This document shows positions 37,056 through 44,988 of a stretch of DNA of 64,000 nucleotides, piece after piece (position 1 is the first letter of the stretch; each line of letters opens with the position of its first letter). Under the pieces are notes generated by a model. It was not told the DNA's origin. It worked only from the letters and a program-made list of their open reading frames with translations, and did no database searches. Both the position numbers and the translations under genes were made by a program. This stretch comes from Leucobacter chromiireducens subsp. chromiireducens (lineage in GTDB: Bacteria; Actinomycetota; Actinomycetes; Actinomycetales; Microbacteriaceae), in NCBI RefSeq assembly GCF_016758255.1, contig NZ_QYAD01000002.1, positions 372,001 through 436,000 on the forward strand, in the 5' to 3' direction.

Positions 37056-40000
37056 ATGTTGCACGCCCACCGCCCGCCGCAGCAGCCCGCCTGCCTCGCG
37101 GCATCCTCGCGTCGTGCCCTGCGAGCCGGCACCGTCGCCGCGTTCACCGCGCTCACGCTGCTTGTTCCCGCGCTGCCCGCGGTCGCCGTGGAGCAAACGC
37201 CGGCCGCCTCCGGGGCCCCGCAGGCGATGACGCAGGAACGCATCGACGCCGCAAACGATGCCTACAACGGCGCCGACGCGAAGCTCGAGTTCATCACGAT
37301 GTCGGACACCGAGCTCGGCGGCACAGCAACCGCCGACAAGACCTCGGAGCAGGTTGCATACGAGGGGGCTGCGCGTCACTTCGAGAGCATTCGCAAGTGG
37401 GCGGACGCGAAGGGCTTCGACCCGAAGGCCGTGGTCGACAACGGTGACGTGGTCGGGGCGAACGACCCCGAGTACTCCGCGCACCTCGCGGGCGACAGCG
37501 AGAAGGTACGCGGCTGGTACCGTGCGATCGAACGCGTGTTCCGCGAGAACTTCCCGGACTCGCAGGTGCTGCTTACCCAGGGCAACCACGACATTGCGGA
37601 CCTGATGGGGAAGTCGATTGCGGAGGCGCGTGCCGAGCGCGCACCGGCGGGAGCTCCCGAGTGGTTCTACCCCAACGCTGACACGGAGTACGTCAGCAAC
37701 TTCCACACGACCATCGAGGGCATCGACTTCATTGGCCTGGACTACAACGGCAAGGAAACGTTTGGCTACGGCGGTCAGCGGAGCGGTTACCAGGCGTTCT
37801 TGAAGCAGACGCTTGCCGACATCGCGGCGAAGCCCGACTACGACCCGGCACAACCAATCTTCGTCTCGATTCACAGCGGCTACGCCGGCACCTCGTTGGG
37901 TGGCCCGTTCCACGGCGACTACGATCTCGCTGGCCCCGAGCTGCAGCGCATCCTTGCTGAGTACCCGCAAGCGGTGCTCGGCTCGGCGCACACGCACTTC
38001 TCGTCGAACCCGGAGACGAGCATTTACCAGAAAGACTTCACCGTCTACGAGAACGCCTCCATGAACTACATCTACCAGGATGTGCCGGGCGACTTTATTG
38101 GCGGCGGCTATTTTGGGGGCAACCAGGGTGACGCGAAGAATGGGACTCCGCAGAAGAGCGCAAACTTCATCACGGTGCTCGAAGACGGCGAGACGGTCAT
38201 CCGCCGCTTCGACGTCACGCACCAGCGCTGGATCGGCATGCCCTGGGTTGTCGACACCACCCAGGGGAAGGCCGGCTTCACCTACACGAAGGAACAGCGC
38301 AGCACCGTCGCACCCTGGTGGGACGCAGCCGCGGTGCGCGCGAGTGACGTGACCGAGACTTCGCTCACGCTCGGCTTCGATCAGGCGAAGGACGACGAGC
38401 TCGTGAACTACTACGAGGTCTCGATCACGGACGCTGCGGGGAAGCCAGTAACGTTCACCGCGAACCAGGTTCCTGACTTCGGGAGCAACGCGGCAAAGTC
38501 GTTCTCTGGCACGTTCAAGGCGTACTCGCGCTTCTACATGACGCCGAACATGATGGGCTTCGACATCCAGGGCCTTGACTCGGCAAAGAACTACACCGTG
38601 TCCATCACCGCCTTCGACGACTTCCAGAACAAGTCGGAGCCCCTCATCGGCACGGTCCGCACCGCAGGCACACTCGAGTTCCCTGAATTCCCGGAAGCAC
38701 CGGGCGAGGCTCCCACGGGCGAGTTCCTGAACCTTGAGTTCGAGGGCGACCTGAGCGACACAGGTTCGGCATCCGCCACGGCTCCGGTCGCGCAGCCCGT
38801 CGGCTCCGTCACCTACGTCGACACGGATCGTGCGGGGGCCGATGGGCAGGCGCTCCGGGTTGGCGCGGGCGCCGGCAGCTACGTCGACCTCGGCTCGCGT
38901 CCCGAGTTCGATCTCGGCACGGACAAGAACCTGACCATCAGCTTCTGGACGAAGGTCACCGGGGTCAACGGCTACGGTGCGATTATCAGCAACAAGAACT
39001 GGGCCAACTGGTACCGCTCGGGCATCAATCTCGCGCCGCAGGGCGGGGACACCAGCAAGCTCGAGTTCACACTCGGCGATGGCGTCAACGGGGTCTACGC
39101 AACGGGCGACGTGACAAACTACCGAAACGCCTGGCATCACATGACGCTCACCGTCGACCGTGCACAGAACGTGGCACGCGTGTACATGGACGGCGAGCTC
39201 GCGAAAGAGACGAGCATCGCCCAGATCGGCAGCATGACGAGCGGACTCAACATACTCGTCGGTGTTGATGGGAGCAAGAGCTATGGGGCGGGCCTCGATA
39301 TGGACGACCTCAAGATGTGGGACTCTGCACTGTCTGCGGAGGAGATCGCCGGTCTGTTTGCCGCGGATGATACCGGAGCCGAAACGACGGCGCTGACGCG
39401 CGCCGTTGACTACGCGAAGGAACTCATCGCCGCCAACGCGGTCGAGGCCGAGAATGGGCGCGTCTTTGACGCCGCACTCGGCGACGCGCTCGCCGCAGCT
39501 ACCGAGGCAAGCGCTCAGCTCGTGGCGAGCGCTGCGCCCACGAAGGACGCGTTGCGCACGAGCTTCGCGTCGCTCAAGGGTGCCGTTGACGCGGTGGAGG
39601 CGCAAACGGTGCGCTTCACGTACCAGGTCGCGGCGCAGGGCGGCGCGGTGACACCGAGTGAGGGCGTTGCAGACCGAGGTGCCGAGGTGCGCCTGGCGCT
39701 TGCTCCCGCGGCCGGCTTCCAGATCGCTGACGCGGAAATCACCGTGACCGGTGCGGAGAGCTTCGCCCTTGTGGGCGAGGAGCTTGTGCTGAGCGGCGTG
39801 AACGGCAAGGTGCTCGTGTCGGTGGCATTTGCGGCGATCACCGATGGCGGCGAGAACGGCGGCGAGAACGGTGGGAACACCGGCGGTGAGAACGGCGGGA
39901 ACACCGGTGGTGAGAACGGTGGGAACACCGGCGGCGAGAACGCCGGAAGCACGGTCGGTGCGGGAGCTCAGCCGGCCGGAGGCGCGCTCGCCGAGACCGG

Positions 40001-40100
40001 CGGAAACGCGATGACGAGCTGGGCGCTGGCCGGCGGCGCTGCGGCGCTGCTCGCGGCTGCGGCGGGTGTGTTCGGCCTCCGTCGCGCGCGCAAGCAGTAG
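37056..40100 (+). CDS. sortase-anchored metallophosphoesterase with LamG-like domain
   Basis: A 1014-residue cell-surface protein. Residues 1-46 are a signal peptide (GTVAAFTALTLLVPALPAVA). The calcineurin-like phosphoesterase domain spans about 70-430, with D84 (TMSDTELGG), NGDVVG, GNHD (176-179), a SIHSGYAG block and HTH (312-314). A fibronectin-like segment and a LamG/concanavalin-like domain follow (NLTISFWTKVTGVNGYG, DLKMWDSALSAEEIAG). Next come a FIVAR-like helical stretch and a Gly/Asn/Glu repeat. The C-terminus is LAETG (978-982), a hydrophobic helix and RRARK, the class E sortase layout (LAxTG). AAAGGA precedes ATG 37056. It is an extracellular phosphohydrolase; the substrate is unknown. 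Confidence 0.88.
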   Translation: MLHAHRPPQQPACLAASSRRALRAGTVAAFTALTLLVPALPAVAVEQTPAASGAPQAMTQERIDAANDAYNGADAKLEFITMSDTELGGTATADKTSEQVAYEGAARHFESIRKWADAKGFDPKAVVDNGDVVGANDPEYSAHLAGDSEKVRGWYRAIERVFRENFPDSQVLLTQGNHDIADLMGKSIAEARAERAPAGAPEWFYPNADTEYVSNFHTTIEGIDFIGLDYNGKETFGYGGQRSGYQAFLKQTLADIAAKPDYDPAQPIFVSIHSGYAGTSLGGPFHGDYDLAGPELQRILAEYPQAVLGSAHTHFSSNPETSIYQKDFTVYENASMNYIYQDVPGDFIGGGYFGGNQGDAKNGTPQKSANFITVLEDGETVIRRFDVTHQRWIGMPWVVDTTQGKAGFTYTKEQRSTVAPWWDAAAVRASDVTETSLTLGFDQAKDDELVNYYEVSITDAAGKPVTFTANQVPDFGSNAAKSFSGTFKAYSRFYMTPNMMGFDIQGLDSAKNYTVSITAFDDFQNKSEPLIGTVRTAGTLEFPEFPEAPGEAPTGEFLNLEFEGDLSDTGSASATAPVAQPVGSVTYVDTDRAGADGQALRVGAGAGSYVDLGSRPEFDLGTDKNLTISFWTKVTGVNGYGAIISNKNWANWYRSGINLAPQGGDTSKLEFTLGDGVNGVYATGDVTNYRNAWHHMTLTVDRAQNVARVYMDGELAKETSIAQIGSMTSGLNILVGVDGSKSYGAGLDMDDLKMWDSALSAEEIAGLFAADDTGAETTALTRAVDYAKELIAANAVEAENGRVFDAALGDALAAATEASAQLVASAAPTKDALRTSFASLKGAVDAVEAQTVRFTYQVAAQGGAVTPSEGVADRGAEVRLALAPAAGFQIADAEITVTGAESFALVGEELVLSGVNGKVLVSVAFAAITDGGENGGENGGNTGGENGGNTGGENGGNTGGENAGSTVGAGAQPAGGALAETGGNAMTSWALAGGAAALLAAAAGVFGLRRARKQ
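39847..39953 (+). repeat. 24-bp repeats encoding a Gly-Glu-Asn-Gly-rich linker
   Basis: About four copies of a 24-bp unit (GGTGAGAACGGCGGGAACAC type) encode GGENGGNT repeats just before the LAETG anchor. It is a flexible cell-wall-spanning linker. Copies differ mainly at third positions. It lies inside a gene and has no spacers, so it is not a CRISPR array. Confidence 0.85.
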
Positions 40101-40118
40101 CCACGACGGCGTACACGG

Positions 40119-40150
40119 GCGGGGGCCGCATCATTTGGTGCGGCCCCCGC
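40119..40150. terminator. bidirectional terminator between the metallophosphoesterase and pdxS
   Basis: GCGGGGGCCGCA (40119-40130) and its exact complement (40139-40150) enclose eight bases between two convergent genes. Confidence 0.85.
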
Positions 40151-40175
40151 TCCTGCTACGGCGAGAAGCTCGCGC

Positions 40176-41090
40176 CTACCAGCCGCGCTCGGCGAGCCGG
40201 TGCGGAGCCGGCAGATCCGCAACGCTGATGCCGACCATGGCGGGGCCGAGCCCCCGGGACGCAGCGAGTACGGCCTCGGGGTCCGTGAACTGCTGGGTTG
40301 CCGACACAATGGCCGCGGCTCGGCGGGCGGGATCGCCGGTCGTGAAGATGCCGGATCCCACGAAGACGCCGTCAGCACCCAACTGCATCATCATTGCCGC
40401 GTCCGCTGGGGTCGCGATTCCTCCGGCGGTGAGCAGTGGCACGGGCAACCTGCCCGCGGCTGCGACCTCGCGCACGAGCTCGAGTGGGGCCTGGAGCTCT
40501 TTCGCCTCGACGTACAGTTCAGCTTCATCCAGCCCCTTCAGGCGTGCGATTTCCGCGCGAATCGTGCGGAGGTGGCGGGTGGCCTCAGAGACGTCGCCCG
40601 TCCCTGCCTCGCCCTTCGAGCGGATCATGGCGGCGCCCTCGGCGATGCGACGGAGCGCTTCGCCAAGGTTGGTGGCCCCGCACACGAATGGGGCACTGAA
40701 CGCGTGCTTGTCGATGTGATGCGCATAGTCCGCGGGGCTCAGCACCTCCGACTCATCGATGAAGTCGATGCTTAGGGTCTCAAGGATCTGGGCCTCAACG
40801 AAGTGCCCGATGCGAGCCTTCGCCATGACTGGAATAGCTACCGCGTCTTGAATCCCCGCGATCAAATCGGGATCGCTCATGCGGGCAACGCCACCCTGTG
40901 CGCGAATGTCCGCGGGCACCCGCTCGAGCGCCATCACAGCGACCGCGCCGGCCTGCTCAGCGATGCGGGCCTGCTCGGGCGTCACGACGTCCATAATGAC
41001 GCCGCCGGTGAGGTGCTCGGCGAGGCCGCGGCGTACGCCCGCGGTGAGGAGCGGGGCGGGGAATGCTGGTGGGGTATCGGTGTGTGTCAT
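40176..41090 (-). CDS. pdxS: pyridoxal 5'-phosphate synthase lyase subunit
   Basis: PdxS builds PLP from ribose 5-phosphate, glyceraldehyde 3-phosphate and ammonia supplied by the glutaminase PdxT. The 304-residue product has [44 protein letters not shown] and [17 protein letters not shown]. The frame runs upstream to 41180, but ATG 41090 fits the family start. No pdxT is adjacent in either direction, which is unusual because pdxS and pdxT are normally paired. A PdxR-like site lies upstream. Confidence 0.95.
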   Translation of the reverse strand: MTHTDTPPAFPAPLLTAGVRRGLAEHLTGGVIMDVVTPEQARIAEQAGAVAVMALERVPADIRAQGGVARMSDPDLIAGIQDAVAIPVMAKARIGHFVEAQILETLSIDFIDESEVLSPADYAHHIDKHAFSAPFVCGATNLGEALRRIAEGAAMIRSKGEAGTGDVSEATRHLRTIRAEIARLKGLDEAELYVEAKELQAPLELVREVAAAGRLPVPLLTAGGIATPADAAMMMQLGADGVFVGSGIFTTGDPARRAAAIVSATQQFTDPEAVLAASRGLGPAMVGISVADLPAPHRLAERGW

Positions 41091-41125
41091 GCAGCCAGCC
41101 TGCCCGGCGTTTTGGTTCTCCTCAA

Positions 41126-41154
41126 GATCCACTTTTATTCGTATGGAGTGGACC
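41126..41154 (-). promoter_or_regulatory. PdxR-like binding site upstream of pdxS
   Basis: On the minus strand AAAAGTGGATCTTG (around 41124-41137) closely matches the AAAGTGG-type motif described for the MocR-family activator PdxR of Corynebacterium, quoted from memory. A second half-site AGTGGACC (41147-41154, plus strand) makes an inverted repeat, GATCCACT/AGTGGACC. It sits 36-64 bp before the pdxS start. No pdxR gene is in the window. Confidence 0.5.
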
Positions 41155-41198
41155 AATTCGTCTTGCGTGCCTCTTGGCATTGCTGTTCATGCAGTTAT

Positions 41199-41227
41199 TT
41201 GCGCAAGTGGTTGAATGTTGTTAGAGT
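41199..41227 (+). promoter_or_regulatory. promoter of the magnesium operon
   Basis: TTGCGC (41199-41204) and TAGAGT (41222-41227) are separated by exactly 17 bp. Transcription would begin near 41233-41234, which is where the first helix of the M-box starts. This agreement is the main support. Confidence 0.6.
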
Positions 41228-41230
41228 GGT

Positions 41231-41396
41231 GCTGCGCTTCGTTCGGTGAGGCTCTTGCGTGAACACAGGCCACTGATCTGACGACATCGAGAGATGCCCA
41301 AGATCAGGACAGGTTCCCTCGGATTAAGGGGGTGCCCCAAGTGGCTGCCACAGGATTACGTCACGCAATGCCGAAGCTCTGACATGGAAGCGCGGT
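41231..41396 (+). promoter_or_regulatory. M-box (ykoK) magnesium riboswitch
   Basis: M-box RNAs sense Mg2+ and switch off magnesium-transporter genes when it is plentiful. Conserved blocks are present in order: GGTGAGGCTC (41245-41254), GGCCACTGATC, the GACATCGAGAGATGCCC hairpin (41283-41299), AAGATCAGGACAGG and ATGCCGAAGCTCTGACAT. The closing helix P1 pairs GCGCTTC (41234-41240) with GAAGCGC (41387-41393) and extends by further pairs. A terminator-like hairpin and CorA-family genes follow, which fits the function. The 41091-41456 gap holds no gene; besides this it contains only the pdxS site, the promoter and the hairpin. Confidence 0.85.
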
Positions 41397-41400
41397 CCCT

Positions 41401-41425
41401 GAGTCGACGGCTTCGTCGTCGGCTC
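41401..41425 (+). terminator. expression-platform hairpin of the M-box
   Basis: GAGTCGACG (41401-41409) and CGTCGGCTC (41417-41425) form a 9-bp stem with one G-T pair, starting 5 nt after P1 ends and about 15 nt before the ribosome site of the first gene. It could act as terminator or as part of a switch with P1. There is no strong U-run, so the exact mechanism is open. Confidence 0.5.
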
Positions 41426-41456
41426 CACTCTGCGTGCCGTGAGAGGAAACAACGCT

Positions 41457-41786
41457 ATGCCCGCAGCGATCATTGAACCCATCCTGTTCTGGCAGGTCCA
41501 TCAGCCGCTTCGCCCGGGAGCGCCCCCGCAGTCGGGTGACGACGACCCGCGACCGACCCGGGAGGCCGAGCCCTGGCGCAGCCAGTCATTCAGCCGCACC
41601 GCGAGCGACTCACGTTCGCGCCGCAAGCCCACCCGCTACGAGAAGTTCACCACCCGAATCGTGGCGGTGAGCAGCGTGCTCACGCTCGGTATTACCGCGT
41701 GTTTGCACGTCTTCAATTACGACCTTGAGACCCAGACGTCCTCAACGTCCGGGACCCACAGCGGCTTCTACAAGGAAGGCGAGTGA
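41457..41786 (+). CDS. small single-span membrane protein, first gene after the M-box
   Basis: I do not recognise this 109-residue protein. It has a polar Arg/Ser/Pro-rich N-terminal 65 residues (PRPTREAEPWRSQSFSR), one membrane helix (IVAVSSVLTLGITACLHVF) and a short polar tail ending in YKEGE. GAGAGGA lies 9 nt before ATG 41457. Its position directly behind the magnesium riboswitch and before a CorA-like gene suggests a transporter partner or regulator. That is inference from context only. Confidence 0.75.
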   Translation: MPAAIIEPILFWQVHQPLRPGAPPQSGDDDPRPTREAEPWRSQSFSRTASDSRSRRKPTRYEKFTTRIVAVSSVLTLGITACLHVFNYDLETQTSSTSGTHSGFYKEGE

Positions 41787-41824
41787 GCGCGGAATCTCCG
41801 CGCCTCACGAAAGAGAGCGACATT

Positions 41825-42775
41825 ATGTACACCATCGAAGAACAGATCGCCCGCTTCGGCCGGATCGAGCGGCTGAGTGGCGGCCGCTGGGTGCGCTTGG
41901 TGGGGGACGACCCCCAGCTCGTCGAACAGGTGCAGAAGGAGACCGGGGTTACGCTCCCCGCTCCCGGCACCCCGGCGTTCGCGGCGGACGGCGAGGTGAC
42001 CCACATCGCTGTCGGGACCGTTGAACGCGACCATCTCTCGTACTCCGAGACGCGCATCGCAATTGCAGTGAGCGCGGATACTGTCGTGACCGTGGAACCT
42101 CTGCGAGGCTGCGCGTCGCTCGACCTCGCGGTGACGCGGATGGCTCGTGACTCGCGCGACGATGACACCCCGATCGAGATCACCGCGAGCATCCTGCAGG
42201 CGATCGCTGACACGACCGACGAACTGGTCGGAAGTCTCAGTGACGGGACCGAACACATGATGACGCAGACGAGCGCCATTTTGCACAGCCTCGAGACGAA
42301 GAAGGCTCGTGAGTTCGGGGTGAGTGACGTCACGACGACGCAGCAGGAGCTCGCCGACATGGAGGAACTGCTCTCTCACTGTATGGAGCATCAGCTTGTG
42401 CTTGCTGAGGCCGCGCGGCACTTGCGCGGGCACCTGCGAGTGCTCGGCGGGGAAGCGCGCACCGATCTTGCGCGACTGATCGACGACATTGAGGCCATTG
42501 AACCGCACATTGACTTCGTGCACGACCGGGTTCGTCTGCTCCAGCAGACCAACAACCTCGCGCTCAACGTCAAGCAGAACCAGATCATCAAGGTCTTCTC
42601 CGTGGTCACGGCCGTGTTCCTCCCCGTGATGCTGCTCTCCACGTACTACAGCATGAACTTCGAGTACATGCCCATCCTCAGCTGGGACCTCGCCGAGCCC
42701 GCCATCATCGTGCTCAGCTTCGTCTTCGCGATGCTGCCGCTCATCTACGTGCGCCGTCGCGGCTGGCTGCGCTAG
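41825..42775 (+). CDS. CorA-family divalent cation transporter, SMN variant
   Basis: CorA proteins are pentameric Mg2+ channels with a cytosolic funnel and two membrane helices. This 316-residue product has the long helical domain and QNQIIKVFSVVTAVFLPVMLL as the pore helix, then YYSMNFEYMP and a second helix ending RRRGWLR. The canonical GMN filter is SMN (276-278). A GTG at 41783 overlapping the previous stop is an alternative start; I prefer ATG 41825 because of its GAAAGAGAG site. It is under the M-box, so a Mg2+ role is likely. Confidence 0.88.
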   Translation: MYTIEEQIARFGRIERLSGGRWVRLVGDDPQLVEQVQKETGVTLPAPGTPAFAADGEVTHIAVGTVERDHLSYSETRIAIAVSADTVVTVEPLRGCASLDLAVTRMARDSRDDDTPIEITASILQAIADTTDELVGSLSDGTEHMMTQTSAILHSLETKKAREFGVSDVTTTQQELADMEELLSHCMEHQLVLAEAARHLRGHLRVLGGEARTDLARLIDDIEAIEPHIDFVHDRVRLLQQTNNLALNVKQNQIIKVFSVVTAVFLPVMLLSTYYSMNFEYMPILSWDLAEPAIIVLSFVFAMLPLIYVRRRGWLR

Positions 42776-42826
42776 GCGCGTAGCCAGTTTTTCCGCCCCA
42801 CACTTCACACGCAAAGGACACAGAAC

Positions 42827-43075
42827 ATGACTCACCAGAACACGCAGCCCCAGCAGGATCGCCGCGCTACCCCGCTTGCCTGGAGCTCGCGCCTCGAACT
42901 CACCGCGCTCGGCACGGATCAGCCGGGGCAGGCGGGGAACGCTGGCGCACAGGACGATCGACGCGCACGCACCTCGAAGATCGAGAAAGAGATCATCTGG
43001 GCCGTGGTGGTGCTCTACGCGGGCATCATCGCCTGCTTCGCGGGCCTCCACCTCTACGGCGTCGCCCTCGGCTAG
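42827..43075 (+). CDS. small single-span membrane protein between the CorA-like genes
   Basis: An 82-residue protein I do not recognise. The first 50 residues are polar, Gln/Arg-rich and probably disordered. A single membrane helix lies at the C-terminus (IIWAVVVLYAGIIACFAGLHLYG). AAAGGA lies about 8 nt before ATG 42827. It sits between two CorA-like genes with about 50-60 nt on each side. Its design resembles the other small protein of this operon (polar tail plus one helix), but the sequences are not clearly related. Confidence 0.75.
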   Translation: MTHQNTQPQQDRRATPLAWSSRLELTALGTDQPGQAGNAGAQDDRRARTSKIEKEIIWAVVVLYAGIIACFAGLHLYGVALG

Positions 43076-43135
43076 GCCGAACCCACACACTTGGTCGCGC
43101 TCGCACCGCGACCCCACACACGAAAGGTGACGCGC

Positions 43136-44113
43136 ATGTACGAGAACACCGCGCCCATCCCGGTTCAGAGCGGCGGAACCGCTGTGGCTGACACCTCACT
43201 CCGAACCGAGCTTCCCCGCACCGGCTGGCTGCGCGTGCGCGCCGCCGATCGGCCGTTGCTCGCCGATATTCGAGCGCAGCTGGGCATCGACCTCGATCGA
43301 CGGGTGCCGCACCCCGTCGACGAACACGGTTTCGCCCTGCTGCCCCTCGAGCTTCCCCTGCCCTTCGCCTCAGGACCCGCCGCCACAAGCACGGTGTTTA
43401 CGAGCGCCACGATCCTCATCGCCGTGAGTGATGAGCTCCTCATCACGGTGGAGCCGGATCGCCCGGTGCCCGCGCTTGCCGCGGCTCAGGCCCGAGTCTC
43501 TGGACTGTCCTCAGCAGCGACGAGCCGCGAGGTGCTCCTGGTGATCATCGAGGGGCTCAACGATGCGATGCAAGACACGGTGAACCAGATTTCGCTCGTC
43601 TTGAACGACCTCGCGGATGAAGCGGTCGACAGTAGCGGCGGCTTCAAGATGGAGGGGCGCCAGGTTGGCGTCGCTGACATCGCGCAGACCGCGGTCTCCC
43701 TCGGCGGGGCGGAGGAGCTCATTGCCCGCGCAGTCCAGGGGCAACTCATGCTGGAGCGGGCGGCCCGGCGCATGCGGCGCTCGAGCGCGCACGCGGAGCG
43801 CGAGTACTCGACGCTGCTCTCTGACGTGCAGGGCGGACGCCGCCACGCGCGCTTCCAGCACGCGAAGGTGCGCAACATTCAGCAGTCGCTCATGACCACG
43901 CTCGATTTGAAGCAGAACCAAATTATTAAGGTGTTCACGGTGGTGACGGCGGTGTTCACGCCGCCCACGCTCATTGCCGCGTACTACGGCCAGAACTTCG
44001 CGAACATGCCGGAGCTGGCGCTGCCGTGGGGAGAGTGGTTCGTCATGGCGACCACCGCAATCTTCGCCCTGGTTCCGCTCTGGTACATCAAGCGGAAGGG
44101 GTGGCTGCGATGA
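43136..44113 (+). CDS. CorA-family divalent cation transporter, GQN variant (first of two)
   Basis: A 325-residue CorA-like protein. The pore helix LKQNQIIKVFTVVTAVFTPPTLIAAYY leads to GQN (residues 285-287) in place of GMN, then FANMPELALPWGE and a second helix ending KRKGWLR. Of the three paralogues it is closest to ordinary CorA apart from the Met-to-Gln change. GAAAGGTGA precedes ATG 43136. Its stop overlaps the next start (ATGA), so it is probably translated with the next gene, as expected for subunits of one complex. Confidence 0.88.
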   Translation: MYENTAPIPVQSGGTAVADTSLRTELPRTGWLRVRAADRPLLADIRAQLGIDLDRRVPHPVDEHGFALLPLELPLPFASGPAATSTVFTSATILIAVSDELLITVEPDRPVPALAAAQARVSGLSSAATSREVLLVIIEGLNDAMQDTVNQISLVLNDLADEAVDSSGGFKMEGRQVGVADIAQTAVSLGGAEELIARAVQGQLMLERAARRMRRSSAHAEREYSTLLSDVQGGRRHARFQHAKVRNIQQSLMTTLDLKQNQIIKVFTVVTAVFTPPTLIAAYYGQNFANMPELALPWGEWFVMATTAIFALVPLWYIKRKGWLR

Positions 44114-44988
44114 GCCTGCAGAAGATCAGTCAGCGCGGTTGGACTCGCCTCTTCGTCGACAGCGTCGCGGATGCCGAGCTCGCAGGACGCACCCTGGGTG
44201 AGGAACAGACATTCGAACAGCGCATTCCGCTCCGCTTCGTGACGGTGGACGACACGGGTGCGCAGCTCGCGGAGGTCACGGTCGTGCTTCGCTCCGGTGA
44301 ACTCACGACGGTGGAGCCCGGCGATGGACTGCCGCTGCTGCAGGACGTCGCAGCGCGCCTGCAGTGGGACGACGCCGCGGATCCGGACGCCCTCGTCGCG
44401 GGCGCCGCGATCGTGCGTGCCGGTTTTCAGGCGTGTGCGGTAGCGCTCTCGAGCATTGAGTCGGACATTCGCGGCGTCCGTCGAGCCGTCTCCGACCTTG
44501 AAGCGGAGCGGGGGGCCGACCGCGGTATCAGCGTGAGTGACCTACCGCGCGTGAGTGAGCGGCTCGTGGACATCGACGCGGTGCTCTCGCACGTGGCGAC
44601 GTCGGTGTCTCGTCTCGGTCAGCTTGCCCGCCTGCTGCGGCGGGAAGCGGCGGTGTGCGCGGCGCACGACCGCGCTGATTTCGACGCGCTCATTCAACAG
44701 GGCGACGCGCTGGCCACGCGCGTCGAGTTTCTTGTGGATCGGCATCGCTTCCACTCGCGCGGTACCGCGCAGCGAATCTCGACGAGCGACCTCAACATCG
44801 TGAAGATCTTCACGGTGCTGTGGGCGATCCTCATCCCGGGCTCCACGCTCATCAATTGGTACGGGCAGAACTTCGAGTTCATGCCCGAGCTGAGCTGGAA
44901 CATGTCGGCCTGGATCCAGATCGCGGGCGTGTTCTGCCTCGCAGTCCTGCCGATCTACACCGTGAAGCGCGCGGGGCAGCTCCGTTAG
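44110..44988 (+). CDS. CorA-family divalent cation transporter, GQN variant (second)
   Basis: A 292-residue CorA-like protein, the most divergent of the three. The pore helix is IVKIFTVLWAILIPGSTLINWY, followed by GQN (252-254) and FEFMPELSWN. The second helix ends KRAGQLR instead of KGWLR. The start overlaps the preceding gene by 4 nt. The stop TAG overlaps the stop of the convergent ABC ATPase gene (44985-44988), leaving no room for a terminator. Confidence 0.85.
   Translation: MSLQKISQRGWTRLFVDSVADAELAGRTLGEEQTFEQRIPLRFVTVDDTGAQLAEVTVVLRSGELTTVEPGDGLPLLQDVAARLQWDDAADPDALVAGAAIVRAGFQACAVALSSIESDIRGVRRAVSDLEAERGADRGISVSDLPRVSERLVDIDAVLSHVATSVSRLGQLARLLRREAAVCAAHDRADFDALIQQGDALATRVEFLVDRHRFHSRGTAQRISTSDLNIVKIFTVLWAILIPGSTLINWYGQNFEFMPELSWNMSAWIQIAGVFCLAVLPIYTVKRAGQLR

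Noticed and set aside
36972-39605. 877-codon minus-strand frame opposite the metallophosphoesterase
   Set aside because: The plus strand has a signal peptide, catalytic motifs and a sortase anchor; the minus frame reads as low-complexity Arg/Val/Leu sequence.
39847-39953. Short tandem repeats that could suggest a CRISPR array
   Set aside because: They are contiguous coding repeats without spacers, encoding a Gly/Asn/Glu linker.
41294-41476. 60-codon plus-strand frame upstream of the CorA-like operon
   Set aside because: It lies inside the M-box RNA and its hairpin, has no ribosome site and overlaps the real first gene.
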